Source of the DNA: Porphyromonas sp.
GTDB lineage: Bacteria; Bacteroidota; Bacteroidia; Bacteroidales; Porphyromonadaceae
NCBI GenBank assembly: GCA_029983505.1
Contig: JASBZK010000057.1
Span: 1 to 8,810, forward strand
DNA: 8,810 bases
Direction of reading: 5' to 3'
Made by a program: the position numbers and the translations under genes. Below are positions 1-6,599 of this stretch, in pieces. The first letter of the stretch is position 1. Each line of letters starts with the position of its first letter. Below the pieces are notes generated by a model. The model was not told the DNA's origin. It saw only the letters and a list, made by a program, of their open reading frames with translations, and did not search any database.

Positions 1-1377
1 ATCGGCAACAGATCCAATCACTGGCTCGTCGTGGCTGTCGCCATGATCGGCTCCGGCATCAGCGGAGTGACTTTCGTCTCGGTGCCGGGTATGGTGGCGA
101 CCGGAGGAATGTCTTACCTTCAGATGGCTCTGGGCTTTATCTTGGGGCAGGCAGTCATCGCTTTCGTCCTCGTGCCGCTCTTTTACCGCATCAAGCTCTT
201 TTCGATCTACGAATACCTGAGAGACCGCTTCGGCATCACGAGCTACAAAACAGGCGCGTGGCTTTTCTTTGTCTCAAAGATGTTGGGGGCTTCGGTGCGC
301 ATCTTCCTCGTGACGCTGACGATGCAGCTTTTGGTCTTCGACCCCTTGGGCTTGCCTTTCCTCCTCAATGTCCTCCTCACCGTGACCCTCGTCTGGCTCT
401 ATACCTTCTTTGGAGGGGTCAAAAGCGTGGTCTCCGCCGACGTCCTCAAGACGGCAAGCCTCGTCCTCTCTGTGGTACTTAGTATCTACTTTATCGCCAA
501 GGGGCTTTCCCTCGACTTTTCGGGACTTGTGCGGACGCTGAAGGGCAGCGAGATGAGCCGGATGTTCTTCTTTGACGACGCCAATGACCGGCGTTTCTTT
601 TGGAAACAGTTCCTCGCAGGCATCTTCACGATGATAGCGACGACGGGGCTGGATCAGGATATGATGCAGCGCAACCTCTCGATCAAAACCGCCAAGGATG
701 CCGCCAAAAACATCCTTGTCTCCTCGGTCTTCCAGTTCTTCATCATCGCCCTCTTCCTCATCCTCGGCGTGATGCTCTACACCTACGCCGGACGTATGGG
801 CATCACTTTGCCGGAGAAGGGCGACCAAGTCTTCCCCTTCCTCGCCACGGGCGGCTATTTCCCTGTCGGCGTGGGCGTGCTTTTCATCATCGGGCTTGTG
901 GCAGCCGCTTTTCCCGCGGCGGGGAGTGCACTCACTGCACTGACTACGTCCTTTACGCTCGACATCCTCGGCGCGGGCAAGAAAGACGACAGAGCCCTCA
1001 CCCGCACGCGCCAAGCCGTACACGTCGGTATGGCGCTCCTGATGGGCGTCTGTATCTTTGTGCTGAATGCGCTGAGTAACACGAGTGTCATCGATGCCGT
1101 GTACGTCCTTGCGTCCTACACTTACGGACCGCTTCTGGGCCTTTTTGCGTTCGGCATCTTCTCGAAAAGGCGGGTACGGGACAGATGGATTCCGCTCGTC
1201 GTCCTTCTTGCGCCCGCGCTCTGTTTCCTTTTGGACCGTAACTCGGAGGCGTGGTTCGGAGGGTACAGGTTCGGCTACGAACTCTTGATCCTCAACGCCC
1301 TTTTGACCATCCTCGGGCTTCTTCTCATCAGCAGTGGGGGAAAAGCGTCCCTCCAAACTTATCCTGCGCATGAATAA
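1..1377 (+). CDS. Sodium:solute symporter (SSS family), 5'-truncated by window edge
   Basis: Inner-membrane carrier that would couple Na+ (or H+) entry to uptake of an organic solute; the substrate cannot be told. The frame is open from base 1, so the 458 visible residues are the C-terminal part of a longer protein and the true start is upstream. Several SSS hallmarks are visible: the segment GSGISGVTFVSVPGMV near residues 17-32, the signature loop FFGGVKSVVSADVLKTASLV near 136-155, the GLDQDMMQRNLS stretch after an amphipathic region, and the SALTALTTSFTLDIL helix that in this fold carries Na2-site Ser/Thr residues. About eleven to twelve hydrophobic helices can be counted, ending in a short polar tail. 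The 3' end overlaps the next start by 8 bases, suggesting translational coupling. Family assignment is firm; substrate (sugar, sialic acid, amino acid, other) is open. Confidence 0.9.
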   Translation: MGNRSNHWLVVAVAMIGSGISGVTFVSVPGMVATGGMSYLQMALGFILGQAVIAFVLVPLFYRIKLFSIYEYLRDRFGITSYKTGAWLFFVSKMLGASVRIFLVTLTMQLLVFDPLGLPFLLNVLLTVTLVWLYTFFGGVKSVVSADVLKTASLVLSVVLSIYFIAKGLSLDFSGLVRTLKGSEMSRMFFFDDANDRRFFWKQFLAGIFTMIATTGLDQDMMQRNLSIKTAKDAAKNILVSSVFQFFIIALFLILGVMLYTYAGRMGITLPEKGDQVFPFLATGGYFPVGVGVLFIIGLVAAAFPAAGSALTALTTSFTLDILGAGKKDDRALTRTRQAVHVGMALLMGVCIFVLNALSNTSVIDAVYVLASYTYGPLLGLFAFGIFSKRRVRDRWIPLVVLLAPALCFLLDRNSEAWFGGYRFGYELLILNALLTILGLLLISSGGKASLQTYPAHE

Positions 1378-2572
1378 GAGATGTATCTCGCTCATAATTT
1401 TCCTCTTTGTCCTTGTCTCGGCGACCGTAGTTACCGTCGTGCGTTGGCAGGCGTGGTTTGGTCTGCCGGCGGAGCCTCCGTTTGTTTTGGACAAAGGCAT
1501 CCACCGCTTGTTTGTCGTCCCCGGTCGTGACGGCTTGGGGGATAGGGTGGTGACTTGGGTAAGCGGCGACTCCCTGCCGGTGGCGTTCATCTTTGACGGA
1601 GACACGACCCTTCTTTCCCCTAAGCGTATACACACGGAGGGTGGGGTGACTTATACTTTTCGGCAGAGGCTTCAAGGCCTTTCCATCGGCACGCACAGGT
1701 ACCGCATCACGACACAGTCGGGAGAGACATTCTCGGATTCCCTTTTCATCCGTGGCGTCTCCCGGAGAGACCGCTTGATTTACATTGGGGACATCCAAGA
1801 TGGGGAGACGGGTCTCTCGCGGGATTTCCTTAATGGGGTGGCGAAACGTTACCTGGACACGGACGCCTGGCTCTTTGCGGGTGACCTCATCGAGAGAGGC
1901 CACGACGGCTACTGGGAGATATTCTACGACGCTGTCGGGGACTTCGCACCGCACACCGTCTTTATCCCCGCTCTCGGCAATCACGAGTACTCCAAAGGGC
2001 TTTCCAAAAAGCCCGACCCGCGTTGGCGCGAAGCCTTCCCCAAGCCTCTGACTTCGGACGACCGGGATGGAGAAGTGGGTGGGCAGAACTATTTCGTGGA
2101 CTACCCCTATGTCCGCGTCGTGGTCATAGATACAAATAGGCTTCCTTTCGGAAATCTCTTCCCGCTTACTTCGTGGCTCAAACGGACGCTGACGGAGCGG
2201 GAGGACGATCCCTTCTTGATCGTCGTGATGCACCACGGCGTACACTCGATGGCATTCGGACGGGTCAACCTCGCCGAGCGGTTCGTACTCGGACCCCTTT
2301 TTGAGACGCAAGGTGTCGACCTTGTGCTCCAAGGGCACGACCACGTCTATGCCCGTGTGAAAAGGAAGGCCCCCTCGGAGCCTCTTTACCTTACGAGTAC
2401 CTCTTCCCTCAAGAGCTATGACGTAAAGCCCGACCCTTCCCGGCTCGATGCTTCCGCGTCCGGCGGTCGCTTTTACGTCGTCCTCGATGTCGATGCCGAA
2501 AAGATAGACGGCATCACTTTTCGGGAGGACCACAGTGGGTTCGACCGATTCACCATAACCAAACACCGATAA
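1370..2572 (+). CDS. Exported/membrane-anchored calcineurin-like metallophosphoesterase with Fn3-like N-terminal domain
   Basis: Probable dinuclear-metal phosphatase or phosphodiesterase facing the periplasm. I choose the ATG at 1370 (400 residues) over an in-frame GTG at 1334, because it puts a basic MNKR and a hydrophobic helix (about residues 6-24) at the N-terminus. A signal anchor and an uncleaved signal peptide are both possible. Residues about 50-130 resemble the beta-sandwich found before purple acid phosphatase domains. The catalytic motifs follow in order: GDIQD (D141, D144), GDLIERG (D172), GNHE (N204, H205), VVMHHGVH (H288, H292) and GHDH (H323, H325). The Tyr of the purple acid phosphatase GDxxY motif is Glu175 here, so a typical Fe(III)-Tyr charge-transfer site is not expected. 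It overlaps the symporter end by 8 bases and abuts the peptidase gene. The natural substrate is unknown. Confidence 0.88.
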   Translation: MNKRCISLIIFLFVLVSATVVTVVRWQAWFGLPAEPPFVLDKGIHRLFVVPGRDGLGDRVVTWVSGDSLPVAFIFDGDTTLLSPKRIHTEGGVTYTFRQRLQGLSIGTHRYRITTQSGETFSDSLFIRGVSRRDRLIYIGDIQDGETGLSRDFLNGVAKRYLDTDAWLFAGDLIERGHDGYWEIFYDAVGDFAPHTVFIPALGNHEYSKGLSKKPDPRWREAFPKPLTSDDRDGEVGGQNYFVDYPYVRVVVIDTNRLPFGNLFPLTSWLKRTLTEREDDPFLIVVMHHGVHSMAFGRVNLAERFVLGPLFETQGVDLVLQGHDHVYARVKRKAPSEPLYLTSTSSLKSYDVKPDPSRLDASASGGRFYVVLDVDAEKIDGITFREDHSGFDRFTITKHR

Positions 2573-3760
2573 ATGACACCTACCGAACAGCAGCTCAAGC
2601 TGCGTAAGATACAGACACAGATGGCAGCCGTGGGCGTGAAGTCGATGCTCCTTAGGAGCATTCCCGCCTTTCTCTACCTCTCGGACACCGTGATGCAGGG
2701 CTTCATCTTCGTCCCCCTCGAGGGCAATCCCCTTTGGTTTCTGGAGCGCGCCTCTTCTACGAGACCTCCTGCGGAGGATGAGAGGACGTTCGCGGTGCGT
2801 AAGCCGGAGGACATCCCCGCGATCTTGGCACGGTACGGCTATGCCATAGATGAGGGCACGGCTCTTGAGCTCGGTCAGATGCCGGTGACGGATTTTGTCC
2901 GCCTCAGTAAGCTTTCCGCCTCCGGGCGTGTCTCGGACGAGGACGGCTCCCAGATCCTCCGCACCGCAAGAATCCTCAAGACGGAGACCGAGCTGAGTGA
3001 GCTGCGCCGTTTGGCCAAAATTCACACCGAAGTCAGCCGGTCTTTTGCCGACCTTTATCGTCCCGGGATGACGGACAGGGACTGGCAGCACGAGATCGAG
3101 TACAGGATGCGCAGGAGCGGATCCATCGGCATTTTCCGCGCTTTCGGTTGGCGGATGGAGATCTTTCAGGGCAATCTCATTACCGGAGGCAGTGCGGCGG
3201 CTCCCGCACCTTACGACTTTGCGATGGGCGGGAAAGGGACTCCGGCTTTCCCCTTCGGCTCAAGCGGGACGCCGATTCTCTCGGGGCAGACCGTGATGGT
3301 GGATATGGCGGGCAATTATGGCTCACTCCTTACGGATATGACCCGCACGTACGCCCTCGGAGAAGTGTCCCCTTTGGCACAAAAAGCCCACGAGCTCTCT
3401 ATCCGACTCCACGAGTGGTTTGCTACAAACGTCAAGCCCGGCTTCCCCATAGCCGAGGTCTATAACCACTGCATCCGCGAGGTGGACGCAGTCGGTCTCG
3501 GCGACTACTTTATGGGGACGCCGGAGTGGAGAGGGAAGTTCGTCGGTCACGGCCTCGGTCTCGAAATCAACGAGCCTCCTGTCCTCACTGCCCGCTGGCA
3601 CGGCGTTTTTGAGGAAAGTATGGCCATAGCCTTTGAGCCCAAGTTCGTCATCCCCGGAGTCGGTCCGGCCGGTGTCGAAAACACCTACATCATCACCGCA
3701 GAGGGTGCGGAAAACATCACTCCCCTCCCGATGGATCTCATACCTCTGCCCGAAAACTAA
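2573..3760 (+). CDS. M24 family metallopeptidase (Xaa-Pro aminopeptidase/prolidase-like)
   Basis: Predicted cytoplasmic di-metal peptidase of the pita-bread fold, of the type that cleaves Xaa-Pro dipeptides or N-terminal Xaa-Pro bonds. The 395-residue length suits a two-domain member: a creatinase-like N-terminal domain (about 1-135) and the catalytic domain (about 140-385). All five expected metal ligands can be placed: D244 (VDMAGNYG), D255 (TDMTRTY), H326 (GKFVGHGLGLEINEPP), E355 (AIAFEPKF) and E369 (GPAGVENTYII). No signal peptide is present. The ATG follows the preceding TAA with no gap, so translation is probably coupled to the phosphoesterase. Substrate preference (dipeptides, longer peptides, or a non-peptide creatinase-like substrate) cannot be settled from sequence. 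A physiological link with the upstream symporter, such as import of small substrates, is only a guess. Confidence 0.93.
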   Translation: MTPTEQQLKLRKIQTQMAAVGVKSMLLRSIPAFLYLSDTVMQGFIFVPLEGNPLWFLERASSTRPPAEDERTFAVRKPEDIPAILARYGYAIDEGTALELGQMPVTDFVRLSKLSASGRVSDEDGSQILRTARILKTETELSELRRLAKIHTEVSRSFADLYRPGMTDRDWQHEIEYRMRRSGSIGIFRAFGWRMEIFQGNLITGGSAAAPAPYDFAMGGKGTPAFPFGSSGTPILSGQTVMVDMAGNYGSLLTDMTRTYALGEVSPLAQKAHELSIRLHEWFATNVKPGFPIAEVYNHCIREVDAVGLGDYFMGTPEWRGKFVGHGLGLEINEPPVLTARWHGVFEESMAIAFEPKFVIPGVGPAGVENTYIITAEGAENITPLPMDLIPLPEN

Positions 3761-3784
3761 CCCACCAAACAACAGATTACCATT

Positions 3785-4168
3785 ATGAATAGAAATATCT
3801 TCGCCCTCCTTGCCGCGATGGGTCTTCAAGCAGGGTGCTCCTCCCCGGACGGCTCGCTCCTTACGCCTGCGGATTTCCAGACAGCCTACCAAGGCGACCC
3901 CAGAGCCGTCGTCCTCGACGTTCGCACACCGGACGAATACATCTCCGGACACATCGAGGGCGCCGAGCTGCTCGACTTCAATAGCGGAGCTGCGTTCCAA
4001 AAAGGCATCTCGGACTTGGACAAAGACAAGACGTACTACATCTACTGCCACAGTGGCAACAGAAGCGGTCAGGCGGCTCGCTATATGAAGTCCCAGGGGC
4101 TTAACGTCGTCGAGCTCCAAGGCGGCATTATGGCTTGGAGTATGGCCGGGATGCCTTTGGTGCGATAA
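3785..4168 (+). CDS. Exported single-domain rhodanese-like sulfurtransferase, possible lipoprotein
   Basis: A 127-residue protein with a short hydrophobic export signal (residues 4-17) followed by Cys18 in the context LQAGCSSPD. The Gln at -3 makes the lipobox imperfect, so lipidation at Cys18 is plausible but not certain. The rest is one rhodanese domain: DVRTPDEYISGHI (45-57), the active-site loop CHSGNRSG starting at Cys88, and a GGIMAWSMAGMP end. Rhodaneses carry a persulfide on this Cys and move sulfane sulfur to acceptors such as cyanide or thiols; the in vivo acceptor in the periplasm is unknown. The catalytic Cys is present, so this is not a dead rhodanese. The gene follows the peptidase after an A-rich 24-base gap and precedes yaaA by 8 bases. 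Similar exported mini-rhodaneses are common in bacteria. Confidence 0.92.
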   Translation: MNRNIFALLAAMGLQAGCSSPDGSLLTPADFQTAYQGDPRAVVLDVRTPDEYISGHIEGAELLDFNSGAAFQKGISDLDKDKTYYIYCHSGNRSGQAARYMKSQGLNVVELQGGIMAWSMAGMPLVR

Positions 4169-4176
4169 GGGCGCTT

Positions 4177-4935
4177 ATGCAGATCTTGCTGGCGGATGCC
4201 AAGACGATGCGGCGAGAGGCTCCGACAGCCGCTCTTTCCGCCCCTGCCTTTGCCCCAATCGCCGCCTCACTTGCGGAAGAAATGGCCGCTTTTTCGCCAA
4301 AAGAGCTTCAGTCGCTATTGGACATCAGCCCGAAAGTAAGCGAAGAGACTTGGATGAGGTACCGGGACTTCGGTGTCGCCCCGCTTTTGCCCGCCATTTA
4401 CGCCTACACCGGTCAGGCGTACCGGCATCTTCGGGCAGAGACCTTGAGCGGAGAGGCACTTCTATTCGCCCAAAAGCATCTGTTCATCACCTCCTTCCTC
4501 TACGGGTTGCTTCGCCCTATGGACGGCATTGTCCCCTACCGGATGGAGCATTTCGTCCGCCTGGGAGGCACCGGTGGCAGACCCATGAGCCAATTCTGGA
4601 GGGACAAACTGACTGCTCTCCTCTTGGCGTCCGTGAAGGGCGATGACGGTACGCTCGTCCACCTTTCGACGGAGGAATTCGAGCAGCTCTTTGATTGGAA
4701 AGCGGTCTCGGAAGAGATCCGCATCGTGAAACCCCGCTTTTACGTCCTTAGTGGCGGTGTCCTCAAGGTGCAGGCGGTTTGGGCCAAGAGCTGCCGTGGA
4801 GCCATACTCAGATACCTCCTCGAGCGTCAATCGTCTTCAGTGGAAGACTTGAAAGGCTTTAGTTACGAGGGATTTGCCTACGCGGATGGGTGCGGTGACG
4901 ACGATAACCCGTATTTCATCAGAGCGTCCGATTGA
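4177..4935 (+). CDS. yaaA: YaaA family protein (DUF328/UPF0246), peroxide stress response
   Basis: A 252-residue cytoplasmic protein that aligns by eye with E. coli YaaA over its length. Shared landmarks are the start MQILLADAKTM (E. coli begins MLILISPAKTL), a YTGQAYRHLRAETLS segment near 77-91, the stretch FAQKHL...LYGLLRPMDGIVPYRMEH near 97-125, QFWRDKL near 139-145, and the C-terminal KSCRGAILRYLLE followed by GFSYEGFAYADG. YaaA lowers intracellular free iron and limits Fenton damage under H2O2 stress in E. coli; its fold has DNA-binding character. I start at the ATG at 4177, which matches the family N-terminus; an upstream in-frame TTG at 4135 would overlap the rhodanese gene. It is the last gene of this run. 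Its nearness to a sulfur-transfer protein fits an oxidative or Fe/S stress theme, but that link is inference. Confidence 0.94.
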   Translation: MQILLADAKTMRREAPTAALSAPAFAPIAASLAEEMAAFSPKELQSLLDISPKVSEETWMRYRDFGVAPLLPAIYAYTGQAYRHLRAETLSGEALLFAQKHLFITSFLYGLLRPMDGIVPYRMEHFVRLGGTGGRPMSQFWRDKLTALLLASVKGDDGTLVHLSTEEFEQLFDWKAVSEEIRIVKPRFYVLSGGVLKVQAVWAKSCRGAILRYLLERQSSSVEDLKGFSYEGFAYADGCGDDDNPYFIRASD

Positions 4936-4938
4936 GCC

Positions 4939-5063
4939 CCGGAGGAGGTACGTACCGAGACGGGAAAAAGACCCGTACCGAGAGGAAAATTTGGTACAGA
5001 CCGGGAAGAAACGCCGGTACGTACCTAAGGGATTTAGTCAAACCGGCAGGCAAACGCCTCCGG
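4939..5063. repeat. GTAC-rich nested inverted-repeat element
   Basis: Perfect 11-base arms AGGTACGTACC (4946-4956) and GGTACGTACCT (5016-5026) can pair, and each contains the 10-base palindrome GGTACGTACC. Outside them CCGGAGG (4939-4945) can pair with CCTCCGG (5057-5063), with a 30-base bulge on the right. Inside lie two related 27-base direct repeats, 4952-4978 and 4994-5020, both beginning and ending in GTAC and matching at 18 of 27 positions. GTAC occurs at 4948, 4952, 4975, 4994, 5017 and 5021, so the spacings 4, 23, 19, 23, 4 are symmetric. The right half also folds alone: GGTAC-AG-ACCGG, 9-base loop, CCGGT-AC-GTACC (4993-5025). It looks like a palindromic dispersed element or protein-binding array and not an intrinsic terminator, as no T-run follows. 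Confidence 0.7.
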
Positions 5064-5098
5064 AGGGACCTGAAATTCTTAGAAAAGTGGGGTGCTTA

Positions 5099-5129
5099 TT
5101 GCTCGGTTATCCAAATTTTATTACCTTTG
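5099..5129 (+). promoter_or_regulatory. Bacteroidota-type promoter for the exbB operon
   Basis: TTG at 5099-5101 (-33 region), a 20-base spacer, then TACCTTTG at 5122-5129, a full match to the Bacteroidota -7 consensus TAnnTTTG. Transcription would begin around 5135-5137, giving an exbB leader of about 135 nt. The site sits about 70 bases downstream of the GTAC repeat element. Confidence 0.75.
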
Positions 5130-5154
5130 TTAGCGAAGATAGTACAGGCAGAGG

Positions 5155-5220
5155 CTTGTCTCATCTGTTTTCGGGAGCAGCTTCCCTTGAAAAAGCCCAA
5201 ATGTAGCGCTTGAGATAAAG
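5155..5220 (+). promoter_or_regulatory. Foldable 5' leader upstream of exbB
   Basis: Within the predicted leader, CTTGTCTCA (5155-5163) can pair with TGAGATAAAG (5211-5220), leaving one bulged base and one G-U pair. It encloses a hairpin in which TTTTC-GGGAG (5168-5177) pairs with TTCCC (5182-5186) and GAAAA (5189-5193), with a CAGC loop and a two-base TT bulge. The structure precedes an A-rich unstructured stretch before the exbB ATG. No known riboswitch family is recognised. A role in mRNA stability or regulation is inference. Confidence 0.35.
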
Positions 5221-5270
5221 AAAACAATAAATTTAAATCACTCATCTTTTAAACAAAAAAGAACGCAACA

Positions 5271-6071
5271 ATGAAAAGATTTTTAGCAAGCATCGCCTTA
5301 GCAGGCCTTCTGACGCTAGGTCTTACGAACGCAGTTGTAGCCCAGGACGCGGCTCCCGCCGCTCCGGAAGCCGCTGCAGCACAGACAACGGCTGACGAAC
5401 AAGTCCCTGTCGTAGCAGACAACGCAGGCTTCCACCAGGCAGTGAAGACCAAGTTCATCGAAGGGGGTCCCGAGTTTATGGGTGCCATCGCACTCGTGCT
5501 TATCCTCGGTCTCGCTTTCTGCCTCGAGAGAATCATCTACCTCAACCTCGCCGACACGAACAACCAGAAGTTCCTCGGTGAAATCCAGGCTCGCCTCAAT
5601 GCCAACGACGTCGCAGGCGCCCTTGACGTAGCACGCGATACCCGCGGTCCCGTTGCCTCTATCACTTATCAGTCTCTCCTTCGTCTCGACCAAGGTCTTG
5701 ATGCAGTAGAGCGCTCCATCACTGCTTACGGTGGTGTGCAATCCGGTCTTCTCGAAAAGAATATGTCCTGGATCACTCTCTTCATCGCCCTCGCTCCTTC
5801 TCTCGGGTTCCTCGGTACCGTGATCGGTATGGTGCTCGCATTCGATACCATCGAGCAGGTGGGTGACATCAGCCCGACGGTTGTGGCAGGCGGTATGAAA
5901 GTCGCTCTTATCACCACCATCTTCGGTCTTATCGTGGCGATGATCCTCCAGGTGTTCTACAACTATATCCTCGCTAAGTACGAGTCTATCCTCAACGCCA
6001 TGGAAGATGCTTCCATCACCCTCATCGACTACGTTGTTGACTATAACGTAAAGTACAGAAATCTTAAGTAA
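5271..6071 (+). CDS. exbB: ExbB/TolQ/MotA-type proton channel protein with signal peptide
   Basis: Inner-membrane motor subunit that, with ExbD, uses the proton gradient to energise TonB-dependent outer-membrane transport. The 266 residues begin with a cleavable signal peptide (MKRF, hydrophobic core 5-19, likely cut near VVA at 22-24), then an Ala/Pro-rich, presumably periplasmic stretch to about residue 65. Three membrane helices follow at about 69-90, 166-190 and 204-234, with a cytoplasmic domain of about 75 residues between the first two. This matches ExbB topology with an outside N-terminus. The family core is clear: APSLGFLGTVIGMVLAF in helix 2, and GGMKVALITTIFGLIVAMI in helix 3 with the pore Thr residues. 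ExbB is preferred over TolQ or MotA because two exbD genes follow and no tol or mot partner is seen. The start has an A-rich leader and no strong Shine-Dalgarno. It is first in a four-gene operon with its own promoter. Confidence 0.93.
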   Translation: MKRFLASIALAGLLTLGLTNAVVAQDAAPAAPEAAAAQTTADEQVPVVADNAGFHQAVKTKFIEGGPEFMGAIALVLILGLAFCLERIIYLNLADTNNQKFLGEIQARLNANDVAGALDVARDTRGPVASITYQSLLRLDQGLDAVERSITAYGGVQSGLLEKNMSWITLFIALAPSLGFLGTVIGMVLAFDTIEQVGDISPTVVAGGMKVALITTIFGLIVAMILQVFYNYILAKYESILNAMEDASITLIDYVVDYNVKYRNLK

Positions 6072-6084
6072 TCCGCTTAGTACC

Positions 6085-6564
6085 ATGGCAGTATCAAACA
6101 TCCGGAAAATCTCCAGCTCAGTACTGCTCGCTATTGTGGTACTCGCTGTCCTGACGATCATAGCTTTCTTCGTGGGAGGCTATGTGGATCCGACAGCACT
6201 CAAACCCGAACCCAAATTCACAGACCTGCTTCTTTACTTCACTTATGCGGTGTTTATCTTCGCGGTGATTGTATTGATTGGTTTTGCCATTGTCGGGTTC
6301 GCCGGCAAGTTCAAGAGTGACCCCAAGGGTGCACTGAGCGGACTGGGCGCACTGATTGGCCTTATCATCCTCCTCGGCATTACTTATGCCATCGGTAGCG
6401 CTGATAAGCTCCCTCTCGGTTCTTCAGCTCAAACTTACAATACTGATTTTTACCTTAAATTCTCTGACATGTGGCTCTACTCCATTTATGTGCTCTTCGG
6501 TCTGACCGTCATCGCACTTATCTGGGGTGCCATCCGCGGCGCATTTGCAAAGAAGGCAAAGTAA
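6085..6564 (+). CDS. Uncharacterised four-helix membrane protein of the ExbB-ExbD operon
   Basis: A 159-residue integral membrane protein of unknown function, 13 bases after exbB and 35 before the first exbD. Four hydrophobic helices are visible at about 11-32, 47-71, 83-104 and 127-150. The N-terminus and C-terminus are both basic (NIRK; AKKAK), so both ends probably face the cytoplasm. Residues 44-77 and 125-158 look like copies of each other: both begin KF(T/S)D, then share LY, Y, F, VI, LI, AI and G at matching positions, with 15 identities in 34 by hand alignment. The protein therefore seems to be two helical hairpins in tandem. It has no recognised catalytic or channel motif. Its place between motor genes suggests an accessory or assembly subunit of the ExbB-ExbD complex; this is inference from context alone. 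Confidence 0.88.
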   Translation: MAVSNIRKISSSVLLAIVVLAVLTIIAFFVGGYVDPTALKPEPKFTDLLLYFTYAVFIFAVIVLIGFAIVGFAGKFKSDPKGALSGLGALIGLIILLGITYAIGSADKLPLGSSAQTYNTDFYLKFSDMWLYSIYVLFGLTVIALIWGAIRGAFAKKAK

Positions 6565-6599
6565 CATAAGTAGAATTTTTATCACGAAAGGAAAACAAT

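Larger units (their letters stand above)
4936..5270. other. 335-base intergenic region between yaaA and exbB
   Basis: No convincing gene. Open frames that begin at TTG 4932 or ATG 4874 run through it, but they have no plausible initiation signal, no recognisable domain, and would cross both the repeat element and the promoter. Composition changes sharply along the gap: the first 130 bases are GC-rich and repetitive, while the last 60 before exbB are very A-rich, as is usual before well-expressed Bacteroidota genes. It holds the GTAC repeat element, one promoter and a foldable leader, each listed separately. No intrinsic terminator with a T-tract was found after yaaA. Confidence 0.7.

Noticed and set aside
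1328..3091. A very long open frame (587 codons) on the minus strand opposite the phosphoesterase and peptidase genes
   Set aside because: Its translation shows no recognisable domain and the opposite strand encodes two proteins with complete catalytic motifs. Similar long antisense frames at 274-1635 and 5316-6161 are by-products of codon bias.
4939..5026. GTAC repeats as a short CRISPR array
   Set aside because: The units are only about 18/27 identical, spacing is 19-23 bases between tetramers with no regular spacers, and no cas gene is nearby.
4939..5066. CCGGAGG repeated at both ends of the GTAC element as a target-site duplication
   Set aside because: The second copy lies inside the palindrome CCTCCGGAGG, so inverted pairing explains it as well; without an empty site for comparison a transposition scar cannot be claimed.
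4932..5213. Open frame of 93 codons after yaaA, rich in Arg, Lys and Gly
   Set aside because: It begins at TTG overlapping the yaaA stop, crosses the repeat element and the exbB promoter, and has no ribosome binding site or domain.
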